Shown here piece after piece: positions 14,399-22,744 of a stretch of 29,674 bases of DNA. A program made the translations under genes and the position numbers. How positions within the stretch are numbered: position 1 is the first letter of the stretch; each line of letters opens with the position of its first letter. Source of the stretch: a virus; the IMG/VR virus record IMGVR_UViG_3300042892_004349, positions 1 to 29,674 of that record; one strand, written 5' to 3'. Under the pieces are notes generated by a model. It made no database searches, was not told where the DNA came from, and saw only the letters and a program-made list of their open reading frames with translations.

Positions 14399-16427
14399 AA
14401 CGACCTAATCTCAGTTTTAGACCGCTGGTAATATTGAGATTAGACATAATTTTTCTTGATCCTAGTTTAAATCTAGCGTCAATCTGCCCTTGGTAAATCA
14501 CTCGAGCATCGCCTCCTTCGAGACTTTCGTAGTCCAACCAATTGGCTGTATTAACTGTGGTTGATTCTGTACCAAAGTAAAAATCGGCAGCGTCCTGTGT
14601 TTCTAGCGATTGTAACCAGGTTTTGACTTCCACCCAGGTCCAGTCCCTATTCCATTCCAACACTGTGGCTATAAACCCTGTGGCTACAGGACAGGCAGCA
14701 CTGGTGCCGCTAAAAGCAGCGTCAGTGGTATTGCCGGAATTGTAACTTAGAGCAGCATAGGTATCGGGTCTTGGCCAGTTTGTGGCATAGCCTCTATTGG
14801 CTGCCAAGGTGCCATCTGCAGGGGCATACACATCTATGCTGTTTCCTCTATCGCTGTAAGAAACTTTGGCTTCTTTTGAAGTTTTATAATCGTCGTCTAG
14901 TGCTCCAATGTTGATCACAGGATAAATCACTGTGCCATTGGCATCGGTGTATTTGCCGCCTTGTTGGGGGAATCCTCGGCGATTTGTTGTGCCAAATACT
15001 GGAATCCCAAACTCACTGAACGTGGAATTGGCCAGCGTTCCTCCAGGAGCATTAGTAATAAAATTGTTGTAGTCAGGGTGACTGCTGTTGACCTGTTTTT
15101 GATTGCTGTTACCGGAAGCTGCAACAAAAATTACTCCGGCAGTAATCAGTTCCTCTTGCGCTGTGGTCAGTGAATTTGTTTTCATTTCACTTTTCCATCG
15201 GCCGCTATCGCCCTGTGTGCCCATGTGGCTTAACCAATTTATACCTGTTTCAGTGGTGTAGGAAGTGTTGCTTGTTGATCGATGAGTGTAATAATATGTT
15301 AGCCCGCCGGGGGCTTTGTCAGCACGATAACCCCAGCTATTGCTTGTTATTGTGGGATTTCTAGTGTTAAAAAGAGTGTTCACTGGCTTCACACTATGGA
15401 ATATTTTCATTATATCGAATCCCTGTTCTATTCCCGAACCATAACTACCGTAAAGATCCAATACCCATTTGTTAGAGTTATACGCCCACCCTTGTGTTCT
15501 TCCATAGGTCAGTGCAGCACAACAAGTTCCGTGGTCGCCTTCGTTAGATAATGCAGCATTAGTACCATTGCAGTTTGCTCTAGTATAATTAGAAGTAACA
15601 CTCACTGTTCCTGCATTCGCAAACTGTGCGCTACGCAGAATGTTACTTGACCACCACGATCTTGCCACTGACTCCACAGGGACCGTGGTGCCGTCCCATC
15701 TAGTGATTAATCTTGTGGCAGGATCAGCATTGAACCAATCAGGATCAATATAATATGGAGCATCTAGAACTAGATCTAATAAATCACAGGTGCCGTTGCC
15801 TGGTAGAACATTGCCGCCTGTGTATCCGCTGGGTTTTGGCACAGCAGCAAAAGGACTAGAATCAGACAGAGAATTGTTTTGAAATTCTGGGTGGCCGATC
15901 CAGGTGCCGTCATCTGCAACTATGACATCCACGTGCTTGCCCGTGCCGTATTGTGGAATATTGGTATTGACCACTGCGTTGTCAGCCAGTGAATTATCTA
16001 CCCAAGGATCTAATTTCTGTGTGCATCTATACAGCTGATATCCGGTTCTGTTGACATCCGAAGTATCTGGTGTCGCTGCCAGTGTGCCAGAAGCTTCAAA
16101 TTCTCTGTAATTTTTTACAGCAGCAGTATATCTGTTTACTAAATCTGGTCTTACTGAATGTAGTTCGTCAGGCGGTGGCGTAAATTCAGCGTAGCGTTTG
16201 TAATCTATATTGATAAATTTTATTCTTGAATCAGTTTTCAACAGTTCTGCTTCTGCATCTGTGAGTAGATACGTGCCTCGAGTCAAACTGTGCAATTGGT
16301 CATCTACACAGTCTACGGTTCTGTCAGGCACATATTCACTGACTTGACCCGGGCTTGTTAATTCTTCATTTAGCTCATCCCATTCTGCTTCAGTATGAGT
16401 TGCCAGTTGATAATATTTTTTTTCCAT
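14397..16427 (-). CDS. Subtilisin-like serine protease (S8 family), virion-associated candidate
   Basis: 676 residues. The full catalytic set is visible: Asp172 in VIVADDGT, His299 in GDHGTCCAA, oxyanion Asn440 in VAASGNSN and Ser576 in FSGTSAACPVATG. A ~150-residue N-terminal part before the Asp may act as a prodomain. About 125 residues separate Asp and His, longer than in typical subtilisins. The last ~80 residues follow the protease core and end in a basic tail. No signal peptide is seen, so it likely acts in the phage particle or the lysing cell. It follows the upstream fibre-like gene by three bases (TAAGCCATG), implying coupled translation, and precedes the cupredoxin fibre. Possible roles are fibre maturation, cleavage of host surface protein, or self-processing. 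Confidence 0.88.
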   Translation of the reverse strand: MEKKYYQLATHTEAEWDELNEELTSPGQVSEYVPDRTVDCVDDQLHSLTRGTYLLTDAEAELLKTDSRIKFINIDYKRYAEFTPPPDELHSVRPDLVNRYTAAVKNYREFEASGTLAATPDTSDVNRTGYQLYRCTQKLDPWVDNSLADNAVVNTNIPQYGTGKHVDVIVADDGTWIGHPEFQNNSLSDSSPFAAVPKPSGYTGGNVLPGNGTCDLLDLVLDAPYYIDPDWFNADPATRLITRWDGTTVPVESVARSWWSSNILRSAQFANAGTVSVTSNYTRANCNGTNAALSNEGDHGTCCAALTYGRTQGWAYNSNKWVLDLYGSYGSGIEQGFDIMKIFHSVKPVNTLFNTRNPTITSNSWGYRADKAPGGLTYYYTHRSTSNTSYTTETGINWLSHMGTQGDSGRWKSEMKTNSLTTAQEELITAGVIFVAASGNSNQKQVNSSHPDYNNFITNAPGGTLANSTFSEFGIPVFGTTNRRGFPQQGGKYTDANGTVIYPVINIGALDDDYKTSKEAKVSYSDRGNSIDVYAPADGTLAANRGYATNWPRPDTYAALSYNSGNTTDAAFSGTSAACPVATGFIATVLEWNRDWTWVEVKTWLQSLETQDAADFYFGTESTTVNTANWLDYESLEGGDARVIYQGQIDARFKLGSRKIMSNLNITSGLKLRLGR

Positions 16428-16430
16428 GGC

Positions 16431-17939
16431 TTAATGCAGATCTACCCAAGCGCCTCCGGCACGTCCTTGAAACTTGCTTGTTGTGGTATTATAGATCATA
16501 TCGCCGTTGACTGCTGTTAGAAGATCTCTTGCTGTAGATGTAAAAGATGCCATTTTCAAAGGACTTGCTGTTATCTCTACACGAGTACCAGCTGTTAATT
16601 GTATTTCATTATCTGAAAATAGTTCAGGTGTTCCAGATCCCTGACTTGAAAAATTGCCAGTCAGTATGATGTCTTTCACAGTCAATCGATTATTCACTGA
16701 CAGATCCAATGCAACGTTGACACTGTTATCTATCACAAGATTATTTTGCACTGTGACATCAGATTCATAAATCACTGCGGGCGTAAATATTATGGCAGAA
16801 GAATCCGATGAGTCTATGGTGGTCACAGCAAAAGTAATGTTACCTGTGGTGCCACCGCCGATGATCGTGATATTGCCTGAGCTGTCAGAGGTAGTAGTTA
16901 TGCCGCCTGAGCCGTTGAATTGCACTGTGCTGCCGGTTGGAATAGATCTTGTTGTAGAGTCATCTGCTTGAACATTTAATACAAACGCACCAGCTGACAC
17001 AGCCGAGGTTACAAATGATGTTGTGGCCAGTCCTGCCGTAGCCGGCAGTGCTGCCACTGTGGAATTTACATAAGATACTGTGGCTAAATTTGTAGTGTCA
17101 GGATAGGGAAATACTGGCTGGATCCACTGTTCAGAATCACCGTCGTCATAGTAAACATACAGTATACCAGTATTGGTATCTAGCCAAAGATTGCCTGGAC
17201 TAGGAGAACTCGGCGCTGTGTCATCTACAGATACACTAGTTCCTCCGCTGGCCTGGCCTGCCCCGTCTTGATATAACACTGTAGGTGCTAAAGGGTCACC
17301 TGAATAGTCTGCAGGAAGATCTGCGGTTGCCGGTACCCAATAAGGATTTGTGCTAAGGGCATATTCTGTAATGTTTGATCCGGTTTGCTGAATCCACACA
17401 GTATATGTAGTGTTTGCTGCCAATGTGACAGCACCGGGATGCAATGGGTTGCCGGCTAATACGTTACTTCCAACAGCAAGCGATGGGTCCCATGGACCAA
17501 GATGTCCGTAGGTTAACATTTGATTTACATCTTGACCAGCAGTCCATGCTGTGCCTTGTTGAATAGCAAAGAATGCTTTTAGGTCAACCCCTACGTATTT
17601 TGTTAGATACAATGCTGCAATGCTATTGGTACCCACTGTAAATGTTACATAGTCTTTGTCGCCCGAAATCAAATTGCTATTTACAACAGTATTATGTATG
17701 TGAATATTTGGGCCAAACAGTCTAGAGCTACTAGCTAGACTCACAAAGTCTGTTTCTAAAATATTGGACAGATCGCCTTTGGCTAAATTTAGTCCGCCAA
17801 CGGTGGATCCGTTATAAATTCTAAGAGTATTAGCTGTTTGATCGTAGAAAATTTCACCTCTTAAACCTGATTTTCTGTTAAGGAAATCAGCTTCTCTAGG
17901 GATTATTCTCACTGCATCGGATACGGTTATTTTGGCCAT
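16431..17939 (-). CDS. Tail fibre / virion structural protein
   Basis: 502 residues from ATG 17939 (MAKITVSDAVRIIPREADFL). A start at 17981 would place the late promoter element inside the coding region, so the shorter form is preferred. The N-terminal segment RGEIFYDQTANTLRIYNG and the mid segment SPGNLWLDTNTGILYVYYDD are modules typical of marine phage fibre and baseplate-associated proteins. The rest is Ser/Thr/Gly/Val-rich beta-repeat sequence, and the C-terminus (DLLTAVNGDMIYNTTTSKFQ, then GRAGGAWVDLH) is another common fibre motif. It is first in a minus-strand unit with the subtilase gene. No receptor-binding domain is recognised. Confidence 0.75.
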   Translation of the reverse strand: MAKITVSDAVRIIPREADFLNRKSGLRGEIFYDQTANTLRIYNGSTVGGLNLAKGDLSNILETDFVSLASSSRLFGPNIHIHNTVVNSNLISGDKDYVTFTVGTNSIAALYLTKYVGVDLKAFFAIQQGTAWTAGQDVNQMLTYGHLGPWDPSLAVGSNVLAGNPLHPGAVTLAANTTYTVWIQQTGSNITEYALSTNPYWVPATADLPADYSGDPLAPTVLYQDGAGQASGGTSVSVDDTAPSSPSPGNLWLDTNTGILYVYYDDGDSEQWIQPVFPYPDTTNLATVSYVNSTVAALPATAGLATTSFVTSAVSAGAFVLNVQADDSTTRSIPTGSTVQFNGSGGITTTSDSSGNITIIGGGTTGNITFAVTTIDSSDSSAIIFTPAVIYESDVTVQNNLVIDNSVNVALDLSVNNRLTVKDIILTGNFSSQGSGTPELFSDNEIQLTAGTRVEITASPLKMASFTSTARDLLTAVNGDMIYNTTTSKFQGRAGGAWVDLH

Positions 17940-17961
17940 TGATGTTTTTATATTAGTAAAG

Positions 17962-17969
17962 TATTTATT
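17962..17969 (-). promoter_or_regulatory. Late promoter element for the fibre-subtilase unit
   Basis: AATAAATA on the minus strand, 22 bases before ATG 17939 and inside the alternative longer reading frame. This supports the shorter start. Confidence 0.5.
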
Positions 17970-17990
17970 GAAAAATGTCATCTATGTGTC

Positions 17991-17998
17991 AATAAATA
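17991..17998 (+). promoter_or_regulatory. Late promoter element, near-leaderless, for the small gene at 18003
   Basis: AATAAATA, with four bases between its end and ATG 18003. No Shine-Dalgarno sequence is present. Confidence 0.45.
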
Positions 17999-18002
17999 TA
18001 CA

Positions 18003-18230
18003 ATGACCGGTACTATCAAAATAATACAAGATGACTTTTCTATGAGTTCTATTTTTCTAAAGGCCTTAGAATATCTTATAGAAAACCAAAATCAACTATC
18101 TGTTGTTGATCAGTCTGTAATTAGACAACTTTGGCAAAAAGAATTTAAATCAACAATTTCTGAAGACTGGAGTTACATTGAATTTCCAAATAGTTTTGAT
18201 CAATTGACATTTTCACTGAAATTTAGTTAG
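18003..18230 (+). CDS. Small hypothetical protein
   Basis: 75 residues (MTGTIKIIQDDFSMSSIFLK ...), acidic, probably mostly helical, with no recognised motif. It lies between divergent promoter elements on the left and a convergent gene on the right that it overlaps by eight bases. Support is limited to the promoter-like element and the tight fit in the gene layout. A later in-frame ATG at 18042 is an alternative start. Confidence 0.5.
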   Translation: MTGTIKIIQDDFSMSSIFLKALEYLIENQNQLSVVDQSVIRQLWQKEFKSTISEDWSYIEFPNSFDQLTFSLKFS

Positions 18231-18567
18231 TTTCATCTACCCATATATTGTTAGTAACGAGCTGTATATCATATTTTGTAAGTAATTTCTGCACCTTGTC
18301 CGAAGCATCAACCCCAAAAAATGTCAACGAATGAAAATTTGTTTCTGACAAAACAGGATAGTACACAAGATAAAATTCACAGTATGGATCCCAGGCAGCA
18401 TATACTCCTATTACACCTGGTTTAAAATATATTTCTTCCCAAACTTCTATGTCTGCAACACTGGGATCCGTAGTAATTTGCAAGTTTTTAGACGAGATAT
18501 GTTGACAATATTTCTTATCAAATTTGTGATTGAAAATTTCTTCACTGGAAATAAAACGTGTGGTCAT
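18223..18567 (-). CDS. Small phage protein, paralogue of 22745-23173
   Basis: 114 residues from ATG 18567; a TTG two codons earlier is possible, but the TAAATA element ends only six bases before the ATG. The core DIEVWEEIYFKPGVIGVYAA, then DPYCEFYLVYYP and a C-terminal WVDE, matches the 142-residue protein at 22745-23173 (DVEIWEQICYKSGGVGLYAA; PYAEFYIV; WVDDKD). Proteins of this kind occur in marine T4-like phages without known function. The two copies bracket the plus-strand oxygenase operon. Confidence 0.68.
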   Translation of the reverse strand: MTTRFISSEEIFNHKFDKKYCQHISSKNLQITTDPSVADIEVWEEIYFKPGVIGVYAAWDPYCEFYLVYYPVLSETNFHSLTFFGVDASDKVQKLLTKYDIQLVTNNIWVDETN

Positions 18568-18573
18568 AATCAA

Positions 18574-18581
18574 TATTTATG
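18574..18581 (-). promoter_or_regulatory. Late promoter element, near-leaderless, for 18223-18567
   Basis: CATAAATA on the minus strand, with six bases between its end and ATG 18567. No Shine-Dalgarno sequence is seen. Confidence 0.4.
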
Positions 18582-18599
18582 AAATAATTTTCTTGCGCT

Positions 18600-18607
18600 C
18601 TTAAATA
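18600..18607 (+). promoter_or_regulatory. Late promoter-like element for the plus-strand oxygenase operon
   Basis: CTTAAATA, 23 bases before ATG 18631, with AAGGA (eight bases before the ATG) between them. This is a conventional leader, unlike several other promoters here. Confidence 0.45.
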
Positions 18608-18630
18608 GCTAGTGTAAAAGGATAAACAAT

Positions 18631-19260
18631 ATGACCGTGATAATAAACAATTTTTTCCCTGGAGAACTACAACCTAGCACAATAATAGGAGGTTGTATTG
18701 CTATTTACGAAAATGTTTGGCCGAATCCAGAGAACACTATCAAGATGGTAGAAAATGCAGCGTCTGATTCAGATTCCGGAGTGCATTGGCAACGAGCCGA
18801 AACCACCCAGGAAGGAGCAAATCAAACTCACAGAACAAACAAAATGATGGGTATTACACATTTAGCAGGAATTACCAATAACGCTGTATTACAAAATGTC
18901 CATAATCAGTTCTATATGTTGTTGTTGGCGGCATCAATTCCCTATGCCAAAAGATTTAATATCAAAGAAGGTCTATGGCACGAACATTATCAAATGTTAA
19001 AATATGATCAAGGCGAGGAATATAAAGGTCACTATGATGGTGGGACTCCAATAGGAAGATCAATATCTTGCCTATGCTATCTAAACGACGATTTCGAAGG
19101 CGGTGAATTAGAGTTTCCTAATTTTCACGTGAAAATCAAACCCGAACCCGGAATGTTAGTTTTGTTTCCGTCTAATTATGCTTATCTACACATTGCACAT
19201 CCAGTAACTGCTGGCACAAAATACAGTATGGTAACGTGGATCAAGGATAGAGAAATATAA
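18631..19260 (+). CDS. Prolyl-4-hydroxylase-like 2OG-Fe(II) oxygenase
   Basis: 209 residues. It carries the clearest oxygenase motif set in the window: the H-x-D pair in YKGHYDGGTPIGRSISCLCY, the GGELEFPNFHVKIKPEPGML strand pair, the distal His in LHIAHPV and the 2OG-binding Lys in TKYSMVTWIKD. This is the layout of the P4H-type superfamily, whose members hydroxylate proline or other protein residues. The substrate here is unknown. It is first in a six-gene operon, with its own late promoter-like element and an AAGGA ribosome binding site, and one base separates its stop from the next ATG. Confidence 0.85.
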   Translation: MTVIINNFFPGELQPSTIIGGCIAIYENVWPNPENTIKMVENAASDSDSGVHWQRAETTQEGANQTHRTNKMMGITHLAGITNNAVLQNVHNQFYMLLLAASIPYAKRFNIKEGLWHEHYQMLKYDQGEEYKGHYDGGTPIGRSISCLCYLNDDFEGGELEFPNFHVKIKPEPGMLVLFPSNYAYLHIAHPVTAGTKYSMVTWIKDREI

Positions 19261-19261
19261 T

Positions 19262-19930
19262 ATGTATTTTCCCTCGTTGTGTGTAGATAATTTTTATAAC
19301 AATCCCGATGTAATTAGAGAATTTGCTTTGTCTTTGGAATTCAAATCAACTTCTAATATGCCATGGCCTGGCAAAAGATCACCTTCTCTGGATTCTGTAA
19401 ATCCTGCATTTTTTAAAAATTTCTGCGATAAACTATTTTCTCTAACCTTTGATTTTAAAAAAACCAGCAGTGTTAAATGGGCTGTAGAAACTTACTTCCA
19501 AATTGTAGAACCAGATCAATACTCATCAATCAACCAAGGTTGGATTCATGCAGACTATCGGCCATATGCGGGTGTGATATATCTCACTCCCGGTATAGAT
19601 ACAAGCTGCGGCACATCGTTGTTCAGACCAAAAAACCCATTTGACGTGCCTATCAATCTAGAAGAAAAACAAGATATGTTTTTAAATTTTGATAGATCTA
19701 AAACTAATTTCTACAATGAAAAGCTAGAGAAAAACAACAGTCTATTTGAAGAAACAGTGAATTTTAAAAACATCTACAATAGAATTATTGCCTATGACGG
19801 GTCACAGTATCACGGTGTAAATAAATTCATAGGCCATGATAACAGGCCCAGACTTACACAGGTATTTTTTATCCAAGAAGTAAGTTCTGATTATTTTCCC
19901 ATTCCTGCATCGAGACAAATACTATTATGA
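19262..19930 (+). CDS. DUF6445-like putative oxygenase
   Basis: 222 residues. It starts with a VDNFYNNPDVIREFAL segment typical of the DUF6445 type. An H-x-D pair in GWIHADYRPYAGVIYLTP, a later CGTSLFRPK strand, YDGSQYHGVNKF with a possible distal His and RPRLTQVFFIQE with an Arg fit an Fe(II)/2OG double-stranded beta-helix. The family is uncharacterised. Its stop overlaps the next start by four bases (ATGA), so it is translationally coupled. Confidence 0.75.
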   Translation: MYFPSLCVDNFYNNPDVIREFALSLEFKSTSNMPWPGKRSPSLDSVNPAFFKNFCDKLFSLTFDFKKTSSVKWAVETYFQIVEPDQYSSINQGWIHADYRPYAGVIYLTPGIDTSCGTSLFRPKNPFDVPINLEEKQDMFLNFDRSKTNFYNEKLEKNNSLFEETVNFKNIYNRIIAYDGSQYHGVNKFIGHDNRPRLTQVFFIQEVSSDYFPIPASRQILL

Positions 19931-20718
19931 AATTTCCATATTTTTTTACCAAACAAGAAGAAGTGGTGTTAGACTGCTTTACTCATCTCGCACATGCCTA
20001 CGACTACGCTAAAATTGACTGGGCAATGAAATATGTCCCAGATTGGTGGAAACAGTTGCCATCAAAAGTTCCAGATTCTGATCCCCCTTTGGTAACCATA
20101 AAACATTGTAACGCAATTATAGAATACTATAAAAAAGGCATAGCTATTCCTTCATGGTTTGAAATGAACTTGATGGTAAATCCCATAGGATCTGAACGAG
20201 AGTGGGAATGGGTGAGTTCTAACGGGGACGTTTCTACTCCTACTAATCATCCAGGTGTGCAATTTCCTGGCTTTGCTGGCCGGCATGGTCATAATGTAAA
20301 ACTTATTTCTCCTTGGGCAATTAGGACCAAAGAAAATATAAATTTCACCTGGACTGAACCTCTATGGAATATGCAAGACACCCACGGTATTATATCAGTA
20401 TTACCTGGTCTAGTCAATTATAAATATACTCATGCTACTGAAATCAATCTATTTGTAAAACAAACTGAGCAACAACAAGTTTGCAATATATTACCGTTGA
20501 CACCATTGGCCATTCTACACCCTATGTCAGAAAAGCGTATCAAAATTGTGCAGCATTTGGTCACGCTGCCCGAATATCAAAGAATATTTGGCATTGATAA
20601 ATTTGTTATGCGGAGAGATCAATATCGTGATTCTACTCAGATTTATAGCAACAAAAAAAGACTACATGAAAAAATAGAACAACAAGCAAGTGGTTGTCCT
20701 TTTCATCGAGGAGAATAA
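19927..20718 (+). CDS. DUF6065-like cupin-fold protein
   Basis: 263 residues. The N-terminal WAMKYVPDWWKQLPSKVP, then PLVTIKHCNAIIEYYKKG and IPSWFEMNLMV, followed by beta-rich sequence (SPWAIRTKENINFTWTEPLW; GIISVLPGLVNYKYTHATEI; PLAILHP) and a C-terminal GCPFH, resemble DUF6065 as I recall it. It is the fullest of three related proteins in the window. No biochemical function is known. It ends next to an excellent GAGGAG ribosome binding site for the following gene. Confidence 0.65.
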   Translation: MKFPYFFTKQEEVVLDCFTHLAHAYDYAKIDWAMKYVPDWWKQLPSKVPDSDPPLVTIKHCNAIIEYYKKGIAIPSWFEMNLMVNPIGSEREWEWVSSNGDVSTPTNHPGVQFPGFAGRHGHNVKLISPWAIRTKENINFTWTEPLWNMQDTHGIISVLPGLVNYKYTHATEINLFVKQTEQQQVCNILPLTPLAILHPMSEKRIKIVQHLVTLPEYQRIFGIDKFVMRRDQYRDSTQIYSNKKRLHEKIEQQASGCPFHRGE

Positions 20719-21447
20719 ATGAGTCAAACAGTGTATTACAGTCCTTGGAATGACTCAGCTGCCGAGCGTGCAGCCATGTTTTTGGCATTTCAACCTCCGG
20801 TGAGTGTGCTAACAGACATGACAAAGAAAATTCAGAGAGAAAATAATCGTGACAATTTTATTAATTGTCCTGCATTTATTAATTCAATCAAAAACACATT
20901 TCTTCTTTCAAGTCCAACCAACTGTGCTGTTGAAGTTCACGGAAATACAATTATAGACACAGCAGCTGAAAAACAAATGCTAGGTTATCTTGCTCCTACA
21001 TTGAAAGCGCCGTCTATGTTAAGTTCATATACTATAAATTTAGGCACTAATTGGATTTTTTTTAGCGAACACGATCAAGAAATAGAAACAAGACATCCCT
21101 TCTTGCATCATAGTCCTATAAGTAACTATGGATATTATGTGCCTGGTAATATGAATATAAGTTCATGGTTTAGACCGTTAGAGTATGCTTTTCAAAGTTG
21201 GCCCAATGTGCAAGAGTTCAAAGTTACTCAAGGCGATCCTTTGCTTTATGTAAATTTTCCTAGTGATGAGAAAATCGTCCTAAAAAGATTTCGTCTTACT
21301 GATGAATTATTCGATGCATCAATAAGTTGTATAAGATTAAAATTTTATTGGCGTGAAAAAAATCTTAAAAAGTTATACAATATATTTCGTGCTTCTAAAA
21401 TACATAAACATATAATTCGTGAGATTAAAAAAAATATTATGGAATAA
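20719..21447 (+). CDS. DUF6065-like cupin-fold protein, divergent copy
   Basis: 242 residues. The start YYSPWNDSAAERAAMFLAFQ, the segment INCPAFINSIKNTFLLSSPT and the beta part YGYYVPGNMNISSWFRPLEY, then GDPLLYVNFPSDEK, align in order with the previous gene and with 10083-10811. The C-terminus is Lys-rich and helical. ATG 20719 directly follows the upstream stop, with GAGGAG before it. Function is unknown. Tandem placement suggests an old duplication. Confidence 0.62.
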   Translation: MSQTVYYSPWNDSAAERAAMFLAFQPPVSVLTDMTKKIQRENNRDNFINCPAFINSIKNTFLLSSPTNCAVEVHGNTIIDTAAEKQMLGYLAPTLKAPSMLSSYTINLGTNWIFFSEHDQEIETRHPFLHHSPISNYGYYVPGNMNISSWFRPLEYAFQSWPNVQEFKVTQGDPLLYVNFPSDEKIVLKRFRLTDELFDASISCIRLKFYWREKNLKKLYNIFRASKIHKHIIREIKKNIME

Positions 21448-21453
21448 CCAATT

Positions 21454-22140
21454 ATGAATAATTTAACTACTCAACTTGATTTTAAAAACAACGGATATTG
21501 CATAGTTCGATCTGCAATTTCTACAGAACTAAGAGATTTTGTTACTCAATATGCGCTGTTTGACGAAATGCAGGATTTTACTCCGGAAAAGGCCATGATG
21601 GGCAACGGAGCTCAGTGTGCTGAAGCTCATTCAAAATACTGTGATCCTGCAATGGAAAGCATGTTGTTGCATCTGCAACCTGTGCTAGAACAAGCAGTGG
21701 GATTTTCTCTGTTTCCGACTTATTGCTATTATAGAATTTATAGAAACGGTGACGAACTTACTCCTCATGTAGATAGACCGGCCTGTGAAATTTCTGCAAC
21801 TCTGTGTTTCAATTTCAATTACAATGTTGACAACGTTTGGTCAATATACATGGGCGGTAATCAAGTAGATCTACTACCCGGTGACCTAGCAATTTATCGA
21901 GGCTGCGATGTCCCTCATTGGCGAGAGCCGTTTGATAAAGGTCAAGATGCTTGGCAAGTGCAGGCTTTCTTTCATTATGTAGATGAGCATGGACCAAATG
22001 CAGAATGGAAATGGGACAAACGTGATTCTCTAGGTATGCTAGGCTCAGGTCCTAGTCTAGAACTGCTGCAGGAATATAAAGCATCTACTAAACCTAATGA
22101 TGCTGCGGCTGAGAAATCCTATATAACATACACCAAATGA
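21454..22140 (+). CDS. 2OG-Fe(II) oxygenase-like protein
   Basis: 228 residues. The N-terminus NGYCIVRSAISTELRDFVTQ is typical of phytanoyl/prolyl-hydroxylase-like proteins. The metal site is H-x-D in ELTPHVDRPACEISATLCF, with the distal His in YRGCDVPHWREPF and a closing QVQAFFHYVDEHGPN strand. The usual Arg/Lys that binds 2OG is not obvious in that strand (Gln present), so the 2OG pocket may differ. It lies six bases after the previous stop and overlaps the next gene by four bases (ATGA). Confidence 0.8.
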   Translation: MNNLTTQLDFKNNGYCIVRSAISTELRDFVTQYALFDEMQDFTPEKAMMGNGAQCAEAHSKYCDPAMESMLLHLQPVLEQAVGFSLFPTYCYYRIYRNGDELTPHVDRPACEISATLCFNFNYNVDNVWSIYMGGNQVDLLPGDLAIYRGCDVPHWREPFDKGQDAWQVQAFFHYVDEHGPNAEWKWDKRDSLGMLGSGPSLELLQEYKASTKPNDAAAEKSYITYTK

Positions 22141-22736
22141 TTGACGGTTGGTTTCCTACACTGATCTACAATGATACATTGAATTTTCAACATAGACAGT
22201 ATCTTGTAAACAAGGCAAAGACTATATATTCTCAGACTCAGGGTCATACTGTTACTAAGTGGGCGTGTGATACCTACAATACTGTGGGATTTTATGATCA
22301 TAGATCTGATCAAGACACTGTGGTTCTATCCTTGATTGAACTGCTTCGAACCAAAGTACACGAATTTGGTAAAAACTACGGCATTAATCTTCCCATCGAA
22401 ACTCTTTACTGCAAAGACTTTTGGTTTAATCTTGCAGAACCGGGTGCTTATCAAGAATATCATCAGCACACACGATCTCATTTCAGTGTTAGTTACTATC
22501 TGTCTGTGTTAGAAAATTGTGGGAAAATTCGGTTTAGAAGCATAGAAGCTATGACTGACATGTATACTCTTCCGGTGGAAAGCAATCTTGAAAATTTTGC
22601 TAGCAGAAAAACCTGTGCATATGAACCAGTAGAAGATTTGCTTTTGATATTTAGATCTAATGTTCCGCACATGGTGGAAAAAAATCACAGTGAAGATCTC
22701 AGGATCAGCATTAGTGCAAACTTTGAATATGCCTAG
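22137..22736 (+). CDS. Putative 2OG-Fe(II) oxygenase (TIGR02466-like)
   Basis: 199 residues. The start DGWFPTLIYNDTLNF, the core GAYQEYHQHTRSHFSVSYYL, LLLIFRSNVPHMVEKN and LRISISANF match the TIGR02466-type oxygenases seen on the other strand at 8865-9551 and 12030-12629. The iron His pair is in EYHQH, the distal His in VPHMV and the Arg in LRISIS. It is last in the operon, and the next gene converges eight bases away. Confidence 0.8.
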   Translation: MIDGWFPTLIYNDTLNFQHRQYLVNKAKTIYSQTQGHTVTKWACDTYNTVGFYDHRSDQDTVVLSLIELLRTKVHEFGKNYGINLPIETLYCKDFWFNLAEPGAYQEYHQHTRSHFSVSYYLSVLENCGKIRFRSIEAMTDMYTLPVESNLENFASRKTCAYEPVEDLLLIFRSNVPHMVEKNHSEDLRISISANFEYA

Positions 22737-22744
22737 TGCCGGTA

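Noticed and set aside
17940-17981. Longer start for the fibre-like gene at 16431
   Set aside because: The added 14 residues cover the late promoter element, and no ribosome binding site precedes the upstream ATG.
19262-19930. Calling this a sugar or lipopolysaccharide modification enzyme
   Set aside because: Only the H-x-D type metal motif and DUF6445-like layout are visible; nothing indicates the substrate.
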